DNA from: a virus
Direction: 5' to 3' (one strand)
Virus record (IMG/VR): IMGVR_UViG_3300019776_000521
Location: 1 to 64,000 of that record
DNA: 64,000 nucleotides
A model generated the notes under the pieces. That model was given only the letters and a program-made list of their open reading frames with translations, was not told the origin of the DNA and made no database searches. The stretch's first letter is position 1. Every line of letters starts with the position of its first letter. This document shows, piece by piece, positions 7,870-15,782 of the stretch. Both the position numbers and the translations under genes were made by a program.

Positions 7870-10506
7870 ATGCGTCACATCATCTTCAAAGAAGCCAATA
7901 CCTACAGCGTTGCTGTCTTGATGAAACCTTCGTGTTTCAACAAGCAAGAGCTTCGACACAACTACATCGACCCCCTGATCAAGCAAGGTGTAGCAGAAGA
8001 AGAGATGATAGCGTTTACGCTCAAGCACGACCAGGACGGCAAGGCACCAGTCAAGTTGATCAAGGAATACTTGGCCAACCTGTTGCCTGCTCTGGACGGC
8101 CTGGGAGTGAAGTTCCTGTACGTCAACGACGCCAGTTATTTCAAGACCATCGCTGGCGTTGTCAAAGCAGACCCACACTTCGGATACATGCTCCCCTGCA
8201 AGATCAAGGGATTTGAGCATATGTCCGTTGTGTTGGGTCTGAACTACCTTCAACTGATCTACAACCCTGCGCTTCAAGCCAAGCTAGACCTGAGCCTAGC
8301 CACCTTAGCTTCAGGTGTAACAGGCAACTATCAAGCGATCGGCACTGGGATCATCCATTCCGCACAGTACCCAGAAAGCCTCCAGGACATCGCACAAGCG
8401 CTGCAATCGCTTTACCAATACCCAGACCTCACTTGCGACATCGAAGGCTTCTCGCTTCGTTTTAACGAAGCTGGGATAGGCACCATTGCCTTTGCATGGG
8501 ATCAGCACAACGGCATTGCCTTTGCGTGTGATTACCACAAAGAAGATGCACAAGCCAATGATTTGAATTGGCACGGCAGATTCGTCAAAAACAACCGTGT
8601 TCGTAAACTGCTGCTTCAGTTCTTCATGGACTACAAGGGTGAACTGACCTTCCACAACGCACCCTACGATGTAAAGGCCATCATCCACGCACTGTGGATG
8701 ACTGACCTCCTCGACACCGTGGGTCTGTTAGAAGGTTTGGACATCATGACCGCCAGGATGAATGACACCAAGATCATCGCCTACCTGGCCACCAACTCCA
8801 CAGCCGGTAACGTGCTGGGATTGAAGCCACTGGCTCATGAGTTTGCAGGTAACTGGGCCAAGGACGACATCAAGGACATTCGCAAGATTCCTCTGAAGGA
8901 ACTGCTCGAATACAACCTGATCGATGCTCTGTCCACTCACTACGTCAAGAGTAAGTTCTGGCCAGTGATGGTCAAGGACAACCAGCTGGACTTGTACCAA
9001 TCGCTCATGCTCCCAAGCCTGAAGCTGATCATGCAGATTGAGTTGACTGGCATGCCCATGAGTAAAGACAGGGTGCAGGAAGTCAAAAACGAGCTGATCC
9101 TTATTCAGGAAACCCACCGAATCCTGATTCAAATCAGCCCTGTTATAGCCGCGTTGAACCTGTTGCTTCAGCACTCGGCCTGGGACAAGGACTACGAGAG
9201 CCGCAAAGCCAAAGCCAAGAATCCTGGGAAAATCTTTCCCAAGAATTTGACTGCATTCGATGACACCCAGTTCAATCCAAACAGTGGTCCTCAACTGCAG
9301 CGTCTGCTCTACGAACAGATGGGCTTGCCTGTTCTGGACTTCACCGACACCAAGCAACCTGCAACTGGTGCTGAAACGATCGAAAAGCTAATCAATCACA
9401 CCAACGAACCTTCCTACAAGAAGCTACTGGAATCACTGATCAGCTATGGCAAGGTCACCAAGATTTTGTCTACGTTCATCCCTGCCTTTGAGCAAGCCAT
9501 TGCCAAAGACAGTAGTGACACTGTGTGGCTCCATGGCAACTTCAATTTGGGTGGCACAGTGTCTGGTCGATTGAGTTCTTCGGACCCCAATCTACAGAAC
9601 ATTCCTGCTGGTTCCATGTATGCCAAGCTCATCAAAGAATGCTTTGTTGGTCCTGAAGGCTGGCTCTTTGCAGGTGCTGACTTCAACTCGCTTGAAGACT
9701 ACATCTCTGCATTGACCACCAAGGATCCCAACAAGCTTGCTGTGTACGAGCGTGGGTTTGATGGCCACTGTCTCCGTGCAGCGTACTACTTTCGTGATCA
9801 GTGTCCCGAGATAGATCTCAACGATCCTGTTTCGGTCAACACAATCAAGAAGAAATACCCTCAGCTACGCCAGGATTCAAAAGGACCAACATTCCTGTTG
9901 ACTTACGGCGGCACTTATCACGGGATGATGAGCAACCTGGGTTGGCCGGAAAACAAATCCAAGGAGATCGAAAAGGGCTACCACGACCTCTACAAGGTGT
10001 CTGACGAGTACGTTCAAAAACGTCTTCATCAAGCAGCCAAAGACGGCTTTGTTGAAGTGGCATTTGGCTTGAGAGTCAGGACTCCCCTGCTTTCTCAAGT
10101 TGTGTTTGGCACTCAGGGTATGCCTTACGAGGCTGCAGCTGAAGGACGCACAGCCGGTAACGCAATGGGCCAGTCATACGGCCTGCTGAACAACCGTGCT
10201 GCAGTTGATTTCATGTGCAAGGTCTGGAAGTCCAAGTATCGATACGACATCAAGCCTATCGCCTTGATCCATGACGCTATATATCTGCTCATCAAAAATG
10301 ACGTAGAGGTTGTCGAGTGGGCCAATCGAGAACTCATCAAGTCGATGCAATGGCAAGAGCTTCCAGAGATCCAACATCCCACAGTAAAACTGGGCGCTGC
10401 TTTGGACATCTTTTGGCCTAGCTGGGCAAATCCAACGACCATTCCCAACAACGCAGATCAAAAAACCATCTTGGAGTTGTGCTCCAGAAAGGAATCAAGC
10501 CTATGA
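7870..10506 (+). CDS. family A DNA polymerase with 3'-5' exonuclease (N4 gp39-like)
   Basis: 878 residues. The exonuclease domain shows Exo I CDIEGFS (D190, E192), Exo II FHNAPYDVKA and Exo III YNLIDALST. The polymerase domain has motif A AGADFNSLED (D604), motif B around RQDSKGPTFLLTYGG and motif C ALIHDAIYLL (H801, D802). Motif A departs from the DYSQIEL of E. coli Pol I, but the aspartate and glutamate are kept, a form I associate with N4-like polymerases. The enzyme replicates the phage genome with the helicase, primase and SSB encoded nearby. Its stop overlaps the next small gene (ATGA). Confidence 0.93.
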   Translation: MRHIIFKEANTYSVAVLMKPSCFNKQELRHNYIDPLIKQGVAEEEMIAFTLKHDQDGKAPVKLIKEYLANLLPALDGLGVKFLYVNDASYFKTIAGVVKADPHFGYMLPCKIKGFEHMSVVLGLNYLQLIYNPALQAKLDLSLATLASGVTGNYQAIGTGIIHSAQYPESLQDIAQALQSLYQYPDLTCDIEGFSLRFNEAGIGTIAFAWDQHNGIAFACDYHKEDAQANDLNWHGRFVKNNRVRKLLLQFFMDYKGELTFHNAPYDVKAIIHALWMTDLLDTVGLLEGLDIMTARMNDTKIIAYLATNSTAGNVLGLKPLAHEFAGNWAKDDIKDIRKIPLKELLEYNLIDALSTHYVKSKFWPVMVKDNQLDLYQSLMLPSLKLIMQIELTGMPMSKDRVQEVKNELILIQETHRILIQISPVIAALNLLLQHSAWDKDYESRKAKAKNPGKIFPKNLTAFDDTQFNPNSGPQLQRLLYEQMGLPVLDFTDTKQPATGAETIEKLINHTNEPSYKKLLESLISYGKVTKILSTFIPAFEQAIAKDSSDTVWLHGNFNLGGTVSGRLSSSDPNLQNIPAGSMYAKLIKECFVGPEGWLFAGADFNSLEDYISALTTKDPNKLAVYERGFDGHCLRAAYYFRDQCPEIDLNDPVSVNTIKKKYPQLRQDSKGPTFLLTYGGTYHGMMSNLGWPENKSKEIEKGYHDLYKVSDEYVQKRLHQAAKDGFVEVAFGLRVRTPLLSQVVFGTQGMPYEAAAEGRTAGNAMGQSYGLLNNRAAVDFMCKVWKSKYRYDIKPIALIHDAIYLLIKNDVEVVEWANRELIKSMQWQELPEIQHPTVKLGAALDIFWPSWANPTTIPNNADQKTILELCSRKESSL

Positions 10507-10649
10507 CTCGCAGAAGTAACTACACAACGATCGCCAATGATCGTCTCGGCTGGCACAACTATTACACAAACCAATTCAACAAGAATCCCAGTGAGCATGC
10601 TGAACAGCTGGCTTGCTGGTACTTGATCCTGCATCTGGCTTTTGACTAA
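10503..10649 (+). CDS. 48-residue protein coupled to DNA polymerase
   Basis: The ATG at 10503 overlaps the polymerase stop (ATGA) and the frame stays open for 48 codons to a TAA just before a terminator. It begins MTRRSNYTTIANDRLGWHNY and is rich in Asn, Tyr and Trp. The coupling and the position before the terminator argue for a real gene; its role is unknown. Confidence 0.5.
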   Translation: MTRRSNYTTIANDRLGWHNYYTNQFNKNPSEHAEQLACWYLILHLAFD

Positions 10650-10669
10650 GCTACCCCATTTCCTCCCTT

Positions 10670-10697
10670 AGCCCTCTTATGAGGGCTTTTTTTTTTA
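10670..10697 (+). terminator. strong intrinsic terminator after the DNA polymerase block
   Basis: A 7-bp stem AGCCCTC / GAGGGCT with a TTAT loop is followed by about ten T residues. It ends the helicase-polymerase transcript and separates it from the accessory/integrase block. Confidence 0.85.
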
Positions 10698-10710
10698 CTG
10701 AAAGATTCCC

Positions 10711-11238
10711 ATGCGTTTAACCAACACAATCCGTGATGCATTTATTCGTGCAGCAATGAATGACGTTCCCTCTGTCGATTACGTAGAAGAAGTTCGGAAA
10801 GTTTTGACTGACGATACGATTGCTGGTTTACCTCAAGCCATCAAGGATATTGCCAAAGATCCTGTTCTATCTGGCTTCTTGCACAGTACATACGGTGGGT
10901 TTAATACCCGCATGTGCAGCGTCAGCTATATCGCTAACCGTCACCAAGAGCATCGTTTGAGCATGACAGCTCAAAAAACGGTCGATGAGCTGATAGCAAA
11001 GCATAAAGCGCAAACCGAGCAACGCAATACATTAAACGGAAAACTGCGTATTGCAGCCTATGGCTGCAATACCCGTAAAGCTTTGGTAGAGCTTCTACCT
11101 GAGTTTGAAAAATACCTGCCTGCTGATGAAGCCAAGGCAATTACCCAGAACCTTCCTGCAGTAGCCAATGTGCTGTCTGATTTCGTGAAAGCAGGCTGGC
11201 CTAAAAACCAACCCAAGATGCCCAAGGTCACACCATGA
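10711..11238 (+). CDS. phage protein, possibly Nmad5-like
   Basis: 175 residues beginning MRLTNTIRDAFIRAAM, followed by an acidic helix and a C-terminal helical part. The N-terminal signature resembles, from memory, the Nmad5 group of putative nucleotide-modification-associated phage proteins, but no catalytic residues can be assigned, so this is a weak suggestion. It starts the accessory block after the terminator and overlaps the next start by 4 bases. Confidence 0.5.
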   Translation: MRLTNTIRDAFIRAAMNDVPSVDYVEEVRKVLTDDTIAGLPQAIKDIAKDPVLSGFLHSTYGGFNTRMCSVSYIANRHQEHRLSMTAQKTVDELIAKHKAQTEQRNTLNGKLRIAAYGCNTRKALVELLPEFEKYLPADEAKAITQNLPAVANVLSDFVKAGWPKNQPKMPKVTP

Positions 11239-11597
11239 GCGACAAATCTTACGTCGGCATGGGTTACTACGTTTGCCCTGTGTGCTGCACCAGGCACAGT
11301 CCTGAAGTGCTCATCAACACGCGAATGAAAGACACCCTCACTTCTGATGAGACGCTTGCTTGGGCAATGTGTCCTGAGCACAAAAAGCTTCACGACGAAG
11401 GCTACGTTGCATTGATCGAATGCACAAACCAACCAAGCTCAATGAACGATGCACAGCGTACAGGCCAGATTGCGCACGTTCGATCGAGTGTATGGCCTCA
11501 AATCTTTGATGCTTCTTTGCCTCCCAAGTTGCTTGCTTTTGTAGAGCCTGCTGTCATGACTGCGCTCAAGAAAATGCAAGCCGAAGAAGAGCCATGA
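11235..11597 (+). CDS. zinc-ribbon-like phage protein
   Basis: 120 residues. CPVC (about residues 15-18) and CPEH (about 50-53) are spaced as a treble-clef or ribbon-like zinc site; the sequence YVGMGYYVCPVCCTRH is typical of small accessory proteins of proteobacterial phages. It is coupled to both neighbours by 4-base overlaps. Function unknown; the metal site is an inference from the cysteine/histidine spacing. Confidence 0.6.
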   Translation: MSDKSYVGMGYYVCPVCCTRHSPEVLINTRMKDTLTSDETLAWAMCPEHKKLHDEGYVALIECTNQPSSMNDAQRTGQIAHVRSSVWPQIFDASLPPKLLAFVEPAVMTALKKMQAEEEP

Positions 11598-11854
11598 TCT
11601 TCACGACAAAAGTCAACGGCATACCTTGCAAGTGTCGCGTTGATCATTTTGTTCCTGGAGTTCCAATGCGTGTGTACGGCACTGACATGGGGGATGCAGA
11701 TCCTCCTGAACCGCCAGAGTTCACGTACACGCTGCTCGACAGATCTGGGCGCCCTGCTCCTTGGCTTGAGAAATACGTCACCGTTGAGGTCTATTCCAGG
11801 CTGCTGGAAGAGTTTGAAGTTGAAATGAAAAACGACTACTACAACCCATACTGA
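11594..11854 (+). CDS. small acidic phage protein, unknown function
   Basis: 86 residues, start overlapping the upstream stop by ATGA. It is beta-rich with a PPEPPEFTYTLLDRSG segment and an acidic tail. It looks like small phage accessory proteins without assigned roles. Confidence 0.55.
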   Translation: MIFTTKVNGIPCKCRVDHFVPGVPMRVYGTDMGDADPPEPPEFTYTLLDRSGRPAPWLEKYVTVEVYSRLLEEFEVEMKNDYYNPY

Positions 11855-11855
11855 A

Positions 11856-12080
11856 ATGCTGCCTGACACGTTTCTACGTACAGAAGAAGTTCAAGCCCTG
11901 ACCAAGCGGACGGTACGTCCAGCGCAGGTCAGGGTATTGAAAGCAATGGGCATTGAACACAGGGTACGTCCTGATGGCAGCGTTGCTATCCTCAGAGCAC
12001 ACATCTCCAAAGTGTTCGATGGCAATCCTGAAGTCACCCGTCAAACCAAAACAGCTACACCCAACTGGGATGCTATGTAA
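11856..12080 (+). CDS. DUF4224-like protein, candidate recombination directionality factor
   Basis: 74 residues. The sequence FLRTEEVQALTKRTVRPAQV with IEHRVRPDGSVAIL fits the DUF4224 family, short winged-helix-like proteins often encoded immediately upstream of phage tyrosine integrases. Its last base is the first base of the integrase ATG, so translation is coupled. A role as excisionase or integrase cofactor is inferred from this position and not shown by the sequence. Confidence 0.72.
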   Translation: MLPDTFLRTEEVQALTKRTVRPAQVRVLKAMGIEHRVRPDGSVAILRAHISKVFDGNPEVTRQTKTATPNWDAM

Positions 12081-13171
12081 TGCCTCGCAAACGCAGCAAA
12101 GACAACAAGGGTCTACCTGCTCGCTGGAGACACACTCATGGAGGCTACTACTACCAGGTTCCTCCTGGCTTGGAGCACCTATGGGATGGCAAGAAAACCT
12201 TTCGTTTGGGAGCCAAGCTCAATGAAGCCTATCAAGTATGGGCATCACGCCTTGGCAAGGTAGATCAAGCCAAGACGATCGGACAACTGCTTGATCGCTA
12301 TGCCCTTGAAGTTATCCCAGCCAAAGCAGCTGCAAGCCAAAACAGCAACCGCAATCAGCTGCAGATGCTCAGGCGTGTGTTTGGTGAGCACCCTCTCCTT
12401 CCGTTTGTTCCCCAGCTGGTCTACCAGTACGTAGACAAGCGCAGCGTCAAGAAAAAGGATCCAGACACTGGCAAAGTCACTGGTGGAAGGATTGCAGCCC
12501 ATCGTGAAATCGAACTGCTGTCGCATGCGTACACCAAAGCAGTCGAATGGGGCTACATCGATCGCCATCCATTCAAGAACGAGGTAAGGCTCTCTGGTGA
12601 AAAGTCCAGAGACCGCTACATCGAAGATTGGGAAGTCATTGAGATTCTCTCATTGGCTTCACGTAGGAAGGCTGGAAGCGTTTTAATGATCCAAGCCTAC
12701 CTTCGCCTCAAGCTCCTCACTGGAATGGCTCAGGGAGACCTTCTGAGGCTTCAGGAGAGCCATATCAAAGAAGACGGCATCCACAACCAACGGCACAAGA
12801 CTGCAAACAGCACCGGCAAGAAGACCATTTACGAATGGTCACCCGAGCTTCGTGCTGCAGTAGTCCTGGCCAAGAGATCACGACCAGTGCACATCTCACC
12901 TTTTTTGTTCTGCAACAGAGACGGTGAGAGCTATGTGAACGAAGAAACTGGAGAAGCTGCTGGTTGGAAATCCATGTGGCAACGATTCACTCAACGAGTG
13001 ATCAAAGAAACCAAGGTCACTGAGCATTTCACTGAACACGACTTTCGAGCCAAGGTAGCCAGTGATGCTAAGACTCTGGAACACGCAAGATCTCTATTGG
13101 CTCATGCCGATAGCAGAACTACTGACAAGGCTTACAGACGAAAGGCTGAGAGGGTTTCTCCTCTTCGATAA
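12080..13171 (+). CDS. int: tyrosine site-specific integrase lacking the first catalytic Arg
   Basis: 363 residues. The N-terminal region (about 1-70) resembles an arm-binding domain with HTHGGYYYQVPPG; a core-binding helical domain follows, then the catalytic domain. Box II is intact (TEHDFRAKVA, with His-x-x-Arg), LLAHADSRTT gives the second His, and AYRRK supplies the tyrosine nucleophile. The box I motif normally TGxRxxE/D reads TGMAQGDLLRL, so alanine stands where the first catalytic arginine is expected. The gene would insert and excise the phage at an att site; the substitution may reduce or abolish strand cleavage unless another arginine compensates. Integrases are rare in N4-like phages. 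Confidence 0.85.
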   Translation: MPRKRSKDNKGLPARWRHTHGGYYYQVPPGLEHLWDGKKTFRLGAKLNEAYQVWASRLGKVDQAKTIGQLLDRYALEVIPAKAAASQNSNRNQLQMLRRVFGEHPLLPFVPQLVYQYVDKRSVKKKDPDTGKVTGGRIAAHREIELLSHAYTKAVEWGYIDRHPFKNEVRLSGEKSRDRYIEDWEVIEILSLASRRKAGSVLMIQAYLRLKLLTGMAQGDLLRLQESHIKEDGIHNQRHKTANSTGKKTIYEWSPELRAAVVLAKRSRPVHISPFLFCNRDGESYVNEETGEAAGWKSMWQRFTQRVIKETKVTEHFTEHDFRAKVASDAKTLEHARSLLAHADSRTTDKAYRRKAERVSPLR

Positions 13172-13173
13172 AC

Positions 13174-13542
13174 ATGAAAATCAAACTGAGCGAAACCACA
13201 CCGCTCCAGATCAACTATCTGGTGGCGAAGTGCCAAGGGGTGAAGTTGCATCCAGTACCACAAAGCGGAGTGATGGAGATTCATTTCTCAGAGCCGAATG
13301 GTTGCGCTACTTACCAACCATCGACCGACTGGGCCCAAGGTGGGCCGATCATCGAAAGAGAGAAAATTGAACTTAAATACCTTGGCTACGACAATCCCCC
13401 GTACTGGGGCGCGTTGAAGTTTTCCCCGAGCAGTTACGAGCGTAAAAAGGCTATTGGCCCCACACCCCTAATCGCAGCCATGCGCTGCTTCGTGGCCAGT
13501 CAGCTGGGCAATGAGATTGAGGTGCCTGATGGACTTATCTAA
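13174..13542 (+). CDS. NinX-like (DUF2591) phage protein
   Basis: 122 residues. The segments LVAKCQGV, YQPSTDWAQGGPIIERE and GPTPLIAAMRCFVASQLG match the conserved core of DUF2591/NinX-type phage proteins, whose role is unknown. It starts 2 bases after the integrase stop and runs into the next gene, so the three genes probably share a transcript. Confidence 0.75.
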   Translation: MKIKLSETTPLQINYLVAKCQGVKLHPVPQSGVMEIHFSEPNGCATYQPSTDWAQGGPIIEREKIELKYLGYDNPPYWGALKFSPSSYERKKAIGPTPLIAAMRCFVASQLGNEIEVPDGLI

Positions 13543-13744
13543 CTACGTGGTCTTGTACCGCATCGAGAAGATCATGACTCCGCTTGATACCCCCTTTGGC
13601 TTTCAATGCTGGGCAGACAATGCAGATCATGCCGAAGAACAGTGCATCAATGCCTATCCAGACTGCGATGTAGTCTGGGTATGGGAAGGTCCAGAAGGTG
13701 TCGGTATGCAACCAGCTTTGGCTGACTACTGGGGGAACACCTGA
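13529..13744 (+). CDS. small phage protein, unknown function
   Basis: 71 residues from the ATG at 13529, with GAGG just upstream; a longer reading from 13511 would overlap the NinX-like gene further. The protein is acidic, with FQCWADNADHAEEQCINAYP as its most distinctive stretch, a form found in small phage proteins. The stop overlaps the next start (ATGA). Confidence 0.55.
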   Translation: MDLSNYVVLYRIEKIMTPLDTPFGFQCWADNADHAEEQCINAYPDCDVVWVWEGPEGVGMQPALADYWGNT

Positions 13745-13884
13745 TGGGCTACTGTGATCCCAAAGCCATACGCAACGGAAAGGCTTGGGCTGATGTCGTC
13801 AACAAGACGCCCATGAACCCACCCCCAAAACCTGTACTATTGCCAAAACCCAGTTCTTTGAAAATCAAGGACTTACCGACTTAG
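13744..13884 (+). CDS. 46-residue protein, tentative
   Basis: The ATG at 13744 overlaps the preceding stop and the frame runs 46 codons to a TAG. The predicted peptide starts MGYCDPKAIRNGKAW and has a proline- and lysine-rich second half. Coupling supports it, but the second half overlaps the TGTACTAT repeat cluster, so it may be fortuitous. Confidence 0.35.
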   Translation: MGYCDPKAIRNGKAWADVVNKTPMNPPPKPVLLPKPSSLKIKDLPT

Positions 13885-14049
13885 GATGTGGCCAAAAATA
13901 GTACAGCCACCATCATCCAAGTTGCTGATTCCACAAAGGAAATCGAATCCAGGACCATCTGGCTACGAACCAACAGTCTGAACCCGCAAAGCCAGTATTC
14001 ATGCGGATCTCCAGACACTGCTGTAGTATTGAAAGGCTGTTGTACTATA
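13833..14049. promoter_or_regulatory. cluster of TGTACTAT-like sites, candidate integrase arm sites / attP region
   Basis: TGTACTATT at 13833-13841, its inverted copy AATAGTACA at 13897-13905, TGTAGTATT at 14022-14030 and TGTACTATA at 14041-14049 lie between the integrase block and the tRNA-Arg gene. The repeated short site in direct and inverted orientation next to int and a tRNA is the layout of many attP regions. The stretch 13885-14056 holds no other convincing gene. Confidence 0.4.
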
Positions 14050-14056
14050 GATGCAC

Positions 14057-14133
14057 GCGCCCGTAGCTCAGTTGGATAGAGCGTTCGGCTACGAACCGAA
14101 AGGCCGGGAGTTCGAGTCTCTCCGGGCGCGCCA
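14057..14133 (+). tRNA. tRNA-Arg (anticodon ACG), with encoded CCA
   Basis: A 77-nt cloverleaf: acceptor GCGCCCG / CGGGCGC (7 bp), D stem GCTC / GAGC, anticodon stem TTCGG / CCGAA with loop CTACGAA giving anticodon ACG, T arm GGGAG-TTCGAGT-CTCTC, discriminator G and genomic CCA at 14131-14133. It would read CGU and, after A34 to I editing, CGC and CGA codons. It may supplement host arginine decoding, or mark an att site, since tRNA-Arg genes are common integration targets and int lies 0.9 kb upstream. Confidence 0.95.
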
Positions 14134-14138
14134 CCTCT

Positions 14139-14588
14139 TCACACCGTGTTGAGGCAAGCCATCTCACCATGCAGCTTTTGTGCTGCCCTGTTGTAGGCCA
14201 CTGCAGCTTCTTCTGCAGTGTCAAACCTACCCAGGTAGTGAGGCTTCTGGTTGATCTTGATCCTGGCCTCAAAACGACCAGCGTTCCTGTAGACCCCTTT
14301 GTACTTGATCTCGCCCCTTTGCTGAGGCTGGCGATTACAGGCATTGCCTGATCGATCCGTGATTCTCAAGTTGGCTTTCTGGTTGTCCAACTTGTTGTGC
14401 TTGCGATGATCAACCACTTGATCCCCCACTGCACCCATCACTAGACGGTGCATGCGGATCTTTTTGCCTTTGTGGTTTGCTACTGCATAGCCTTTGTCAG
14501 ATAAGTGCCAAGTAAATTGGCTCACTCTTTCAAAGTCTTCATCGTCAATTAAAGCAAACCCGCCTTCTACAATTGCAATTTCTTTCAT
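14139..14588 (-). CDS. HNH homing endonuclease with AP2 DNA-binding domain
   Basis: 149 residues. The first half carries an HNH_3-type core (MHRLVMGA, VVDHRKHNKLDNQKANLR), and the second half an AP2/ERF-like domain (YKGVYRNAGRFEARIKI, YLGRFDTAEEAAVAYNRAA). Free-standing HNH-AP2 proteins are mobile endonucleases that cut a specific site in phage genomes lacking them. It is transcribed against its neighbours and ends 5 bases from the tRNA, consistent with late insertion into this boundary. Confidence 0.9.
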   Translation of the reverse strand: MKEIAIVEGGFALIDDEDFERVSQFTWHLSDKGYAVANHKGKKIRMHRLVMGAVGDQVVDHRKHNKLDNQKANLRITDRSGNACNRQPQQRGEIKYKGVYRNAGRFEARIKINQKPHYLGRFDTAEEAAVAYNRAAQKLHGEMACLNTV

Positions 14589-14632
14589 ATGCCCCTTAAT
14601 TTACGAACCAGTAGGCATTCTATCAAAACCAT

Positions 14633-14893
14633 ATGAACCAAGTAATCCCAATCCCACCCATTGTCAGCACCGTAACCACTGTCCACGCAGTCGATCGCTG
14701 GAAAGAAGCCGTTGTCAACGAGCTAATGACTGCTCACATCTACGGAAGCAGCCACCAACACGATCCCAAGAAAGCCATCCAAGATGTCATTTCCTGGCAT
14801 GTGCAAGTAGCTTTGGACCCTCAAGTCTCCAGCGATGCTCAAAAGCTCATCGATCGTGGTGCAGCAGAAGAGCGTGCAAGGCTTCAGGGATGA
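14633..14893 (+). CDS. conserved small phage protein, unknown function
   Basis: 86 residues. VDRWKEAVVNELMTAHIY and SWHVQVALDPQVSSDAQKLI are stretches I recognise from small proteins of Burkholderiales and pseudomonad phages, function unknown. First gene of a three-gene coupled set; its stop overlaps the next start (ATGA). Confidence 0.6.
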   Translation: MNQVIPIPPIVSTVTTVHAVDRWKEAVVNELMTAHIYGSSHQHDPKKAIQDVISWHVQVALDPQVSSDAQKLIDRGAAEERARLQG

Positions 14894-15105
14894 GCCAGAA
14901 AGCTCCAGGAGACGCGATCGCGGCCAAGCAGGGCCATCGGTACACCTACAACAATCACAGCGTCCTGGCCCTCAATACAGGCCGCATCGTCAGGATCCTG
15001 TCTTTTGATCCTGCCAAGCCTTGGTTTGGAAAGATCCAAAAAGTACCTGCTTGCTTTCTTACACCTGAGCCTATGGCCTACTTCCATGGAGAAATTCCAC
15101 AATGA
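14890..15105 (+). CDS. small phage protein, unknown function
   Basis: 71 residues from the ATG at 14890, coupled to the previous gene; longer in-frame readings overlap that gene and are not used. It begins MSQKAPGDAIAAKQGHRYTY and looks beta-rich. No family recognised. Confidence 0.55.
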   Translation: MSQKAPGDAIAAKQGHRYTYNNHSVLALNTGRIVRILSFDPAKPWFGKIQKVPACFLTPEPMAYFHGEIPQ

Positions 15106-15275
15106 CCACAAAAGCTATTTCCCCGTTCAGCCTGGACTACGTGAGCCAGCTGAAGCCAGAACGCAAACAACCCTTCAAGAGGGTTGTGTTGACTCAGCCA
15201 CCTGTGAATGCCAGATCGAACATTGCCAGCGTGGATGAAGGCAAAGCTGCTCGGCTTCGTAAAGCCAACATCTGA
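15102..15275 (+). CDS. 57-residue basic protein, unknown function
   Basis: The ATG at 15102 overlaps the upstream stop (ATGA), and the TGA at 15273-15275 abuts the end of the convergent spanin gene at 15276. The peptide is basic (QLKPERKQPFKRVV) with a C-terminal DEGKAARLRKANI. It has no known family; the coupling is the main evidence. Confidence 0.5.
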   Translation: MTTKAISPFSLDYVSQLKPERKQPFKRVVLTQPPVNARSNIASVDEGKAARLRKANI

Positions 15276-15782
15276 CTACCGGCTCAAAGCTTCCCTGGCT
15301 TTGTTGTACTGCCTGTAGCAGGCTGCAAGCTGTAGTCGAATGGTGTCGGCTCGGAGAGCTTCTTCCACATCCTCCGATCCAATCGTTCCAGGAAGCTGGG
15401 TTCCATCACTTCCCTGGGTAGCTCCTCCAGTGCTGGCAGCTGCGGAGGCTTTGGGCATTGGGGAACTTGTGGCTCCGTTTGCTTCAGCGTTGAGCAACCT
15501 CCTAAGAAGAGAATCACGCTGAGCAGTAAGATTCCTGATTGCTTCATTGGTTTCTTTCCGGGTTACTGCCGACGACAGGCCAAGATCCTGCTCCGTCTTT
15601 CTTACCGATTCGATCGCGGCTGCAACAGCTATCGCTGTTGCCGCTCGCTCACTTGCTATCTCCAATTCCAAGCCAGCGACTTCAAGCTGACTTTTGTGCA
15701 GGCGCATTGTCTGCGCTACCAGCAGACCGCCGATCACAACCAGCAATGCGATGCCGAGGTATTCTTTGATCGCATCAACCAT
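15276..15782 (-). CDS. Rz: inner-membrane spanin (Rz-like)
   Basis: 168 residues. An N-terminal membrane anchor (IALLVVIGGLLVAQTM, about residues 9-24) is followed by a long periplasmic coiled coil rich in Ala, Glu and Arg and a low-complexity Ser/Gly/Thr linker. This is the build of an i-spanin, which spans the periplasm with the outer-membrane lipoprotein encoded inside the same DNA (15284-15547) and disrupts the outer membrane at the end of lysis. Its start overlaps the endolysin stop by 8 bases. Confidence 0.85.
   Translation of the reverse strand: MVDAIKEYLGIALLVVIGGLLVAQTMRLHKSQLEVAGLELEIASERAATAIAVAAAIESVRKTEQDLGLSSAVTRKETNEAIRNLTAQRDSLLRRLLNAEANGATSSPMPKASAAASTGGATQGSDGTQLPGTIGSEDVEEALRADTIRLQLAACYRQYNKAREALSR
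15284..15547 (-). CDS. Rz1: outer-membrane spanin lipoprotein (Rz1-like), embedded in Rz
   Basis: 87 residues in a different frame inside the Rz gene. A lipoprotein signal peptide with lipobox LFLGGCS (cleavage before Cys18) is followed by a proline-rich mature part (CPKPPQLPALEELP), as in Rz1 proteins. The lipoprotein binds the C-terminus of the i-spanin. The fully nested layout is the lambda-like arrangement. Confidence 0.82.
   Translation of the reverse strand: MKQSGILLLSVILFLGGCSTLKQTEPQVPQCPKPPQLPALEELPREVMEPSFLERLDRRMWKKLSEPTPFDYSLQPATGSTTKPGKL

Noticed and set aside
13888-14079. GTG-start open frame of 63 residues before the tRNA
   Set aside because: It runs into the tRNA gene, has no ribosome site and has no protein-like features.
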